A stretch of 5,774 bases of DNA from an uncultured Francisella sp. (GTDB lineage: Bacteria; Pseudomonadota; Gammaproteobacteria; Burkholderiales; Neisseriaceae), in NCBI GenBank assembly GCA_905373555.1, contig CAJPTP010000075.1, positions 1 to 5,774 on the forward strand, written 5' to 3'. Numbering within the stretch: the stretch's first letter is position 1; every line of letters starts with the position of its first letter. The position numbers and the translations under genes are program-made. Under the pieces are notes generated by a model, which did no database searches, was not told the origin of the DNA, and saw only the letters and a program-made list of their open reading frames with translations. Positions 5,627-5,774 of the stretch are shown here, piece after piece.

Positions 5627-5642
5627 GGTCTTGGGCGGTTTT
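5614..5642 (+). terminator. Hairpin with short T-run inside repeat copy 2
   Basis: ATCGCCCAA (5614-5622) pairs with TTGGGCGGT (5631-5639), including one G-T pair, around an 8-nt loop. TTTT covers 5639-5642. It overlaps a perfect palindrome, CCAAATTTGG (5619-5628). The T-run is short, so termination would be weak. Copy 1 lacks the matching 3' arm. Confidence 0.35.
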
Positions 5643-5743
5643 GCGAGCCCGATTCGATTCGACGCGATCCGCCTTTCGCCCGACGCGGCCCAAACGCGCA
5701 AGCGCAAGCGGCGGCGCGGCGGATTGAGGGCAATGCGGCGCGG

Positions 5744-5774
5744 TTGTTCAGATTTTCCGGGCGAAAGGCGGCGC
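5744..5774 (+). repeat. Intergenic repeat, copy 3, cut by window edge
   Basis: The 31 bases from TTGTTCAG (5744-5751) to the end match copy 2 (5531-5561) at 30 of 31 positions. The preceding three bases are CGG, where copies 1 and 2 have AAG. This suggests that the repeat boundary is at or near TTGTTCAG. The copy starts 213 nt after copy 2, so the spacing is not constant. Confidence 0.75.

Larger units (their letters stand above)
5307..5774. other. Gene-free region carrying a repeat family
   Basis: I see no convincing gene on either strand. Open frames exist, as expected at this GC content, but they overlap each other, show no known motif, and their frame is not kept between repeat copies. 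The region holds two full copies and one cut copy of a repeat (listed separately), plus hairpins. It reads as intergenic DNA between uvrD and a gene lying beyond the right edge. Confidence 0.6.

Noticed and set aside
5278..5733. A 151-codon minus-strand frame over the repeat region
   Set aside because: It passes through repeat copies 1 and 2 in different frames, has no known motif, and overlaps hairpin-forming repeats. Non-coding repeat DNA explains it better.
5356..5774. CRISPR array
   Set aside because: Repeat units are about 98 nt with internal divergence and unequal 172 and 213 nt spacing. There is no short identical repeat with uniform spacers and no cas gene.

Overview
The window is GC-rich bacterial DNA that reads as proteobacterial, probably betaproteobacterial. 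Adenylate kinase has the Gram-negative, zinc-free LID, the Trm112-like protein resembles E. coli YcaR from end to end, and the helicase matches the E. coli UvrD plan through every motif. The betaproteobacterial placement is inferred from the style of these proteins; there is no rRNA in the window to test it. All recognisable genes are on the + strand.

Layout: 1-285 has no gene. It holds a pyrimidine run followed by a purine run, and then a good hairpin-plus-T-run terminator at 166-194. 286-1566 is a predicted lipoprotein that looks like a TraB/GumN-family protein whose signature residues have been lost. 1567-1770 is a structured spacer with a perfect TATAAT and a leader hairpin. 1771-1959 is a Trm112/YcaR-like protein, followed 52 nt later by adenylate kinase (adk, 2012-2671); these two probably share a transcript. 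A textbook terminator (2691-2717) closes adk and lies only 12 nt before the start of a UvrD/PcrA helicase (uvrD, 2730-5306). 5307-5774 has no convincing gene and contains a diverged repeat family with two copies plus a third cut by the window edge.

The three well-conserved genes are housekeeping: a small zinc-ribbon-like partner protein, adenine nucleotide balance, and DNA repair/RNA polymerase-linked helicase work. The accessory content is the eroded TraB/GumN-like lipoprotein and the repeat family after uvrD. I see no new multi-gene system. The items most worth a second look are the lipoprotein with lost catalytic motifs, the structured intergenic repeats, and the terminator placed directly before uvrD.
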